From: Lentisphaeria bacterium
GTDB lineage: Bacteria; Verrucomicrobiota; Lentisphaeria; Victivallales; GWF2-50-93
Length of the DNA: 5,130 nucleotides
Direction of reading: 5' to 3'
NCBI GenBank assembly: GCA_020056205.1
Contig: JAGVIF010000475.1
Span: forward strand, 1 to 5,130
The translations under genes were made by a program, and so were the position numbers. Shown piece after piece: positions 5,019 through 5,130 of this stretch. Position 1 is the stretch's first letter; every line of letters begins with the position of its first letter. The notes beneath the pieces were generated by a model. It did no database searches. It saw only the letters and a list, made by a program, of their open reading frames with translations, and had not been told where the DNA came from.

Positions 5019-5129
5019 TCAGGACAAGACATGTGGCTCTAACATTGAAGCCCCTAACTCTCCCAATAGGTCTCTGCTGAGCCACCTGCCAAGCTCTGGA
5101 TTGTAATAGCGGTAGTTGTAATACACCAA
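5019..5129 (-). pseudogene. Rhs/YD-repeat core fragment, C-terminal end, apparently decayed
   Basis: The minus strand enters from the right edge with an open frame to a TGA at 5021-5019 (36 residues visible). It reads YYNYRYYNPELGRWLSRD, the hallmark of the RHS repeat-associated core that caps the beta-cage of Rhs/YD-repeat proteins, normally followed by PIGExGGxNLYxFVxN. Here the sequence turns to LLGELGASM and stops 14 residues later. Adding one C to GACCTATTG restores DPIG, removing one A then restores GE, and adding one G to the GGGG run restores GGFN, so three small indels would rebuild the consensus. This suggests a degraded gene or homopolymer sequencing errors. A genuine short alternative C-terminus cannot be excluded. 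Rhs proteins carry toxic or adhesive polymorphic tips; no tip domain remains here. The body of the gene lies beyond the window. Confidence 0.72.
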
Positions 5130-5130
5130 T

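Overview
The window suggests a Gram-negative bacterium. A predicted outer-envelope lipoprotein, a TadC-type inner-membrane platform protein, Rhs/YD sequence and 'ACAGATGAAC'-type intergenic repeats fit an environmental lineage with many repeats, such as PVC-group, deltaproteobacterial-type or candidate-phylum bacteria. Base composition is moderate and nothing here fixes the taxon. No database search was possible.

Layout. (1) Bases 1-184 lie downstream of the main operon. They hold an imperfect 18-19 nt direct repeat and two weak small-ORF candidates, one running off the left edge. (2) Bases 185-4262 are a tight four-gene minus-strand operon, in transcription order tadC-like (4262-3375), DUF192 (3371-2937), FHA-TM-TPR-like (2940-1537) and a five-PEGA lipoprotein (1540-185). 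The tadC/DUF192 gap is 3 nt and the next two junctions are ATGA stop/start overlaps. (3) Bases 4263-4455 are a divergent intergenic region with a perfect 21-bp-arm, A/T-flanked hairpin and weak promoter candidates for both sides. (4) Bases 4456-4529 are a plus-strand tRNA-Cys(GCA) gene with encoded CCA. (5) Bases 4530-5018 hold no credible gene but many short repeats: tandem AGTTCTAA, two exact copies of a 16-mer, a 10-nt tandem repeat, a 9-bp-stem hairpin and a CTGCGAAAATCGCAG palindrome. (6) Bases 5019-5129 are the minus-strand tail of an Rhs/YD-repeat core gene, entering from the right edge and apparently decayed by small indels.

How the genes may work together (inference): TadC is an inner-membrane platform component of Tad/type IVc pilus machines. 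The FHA protein would read phosphothreonine in the cytoplasm and pass through the membrane to a periplasmic domain and a helical repeat tail. The PEGA lipoprotein would sit on the envelope. Together this looks like a pilus or secretion accessory module with possible Ser/Thr-kinase input, but TadA, TadB, secretin and pilin are not in the window. The most unusual signals are the TGCGA-N3-TCGCA palindrome, which recurs in coding and intergenic DNA and coincides with a 24-nt duplication in the lipoprotein signal peptide, and a hairpin placed where it terminates neither neighbouring gene.
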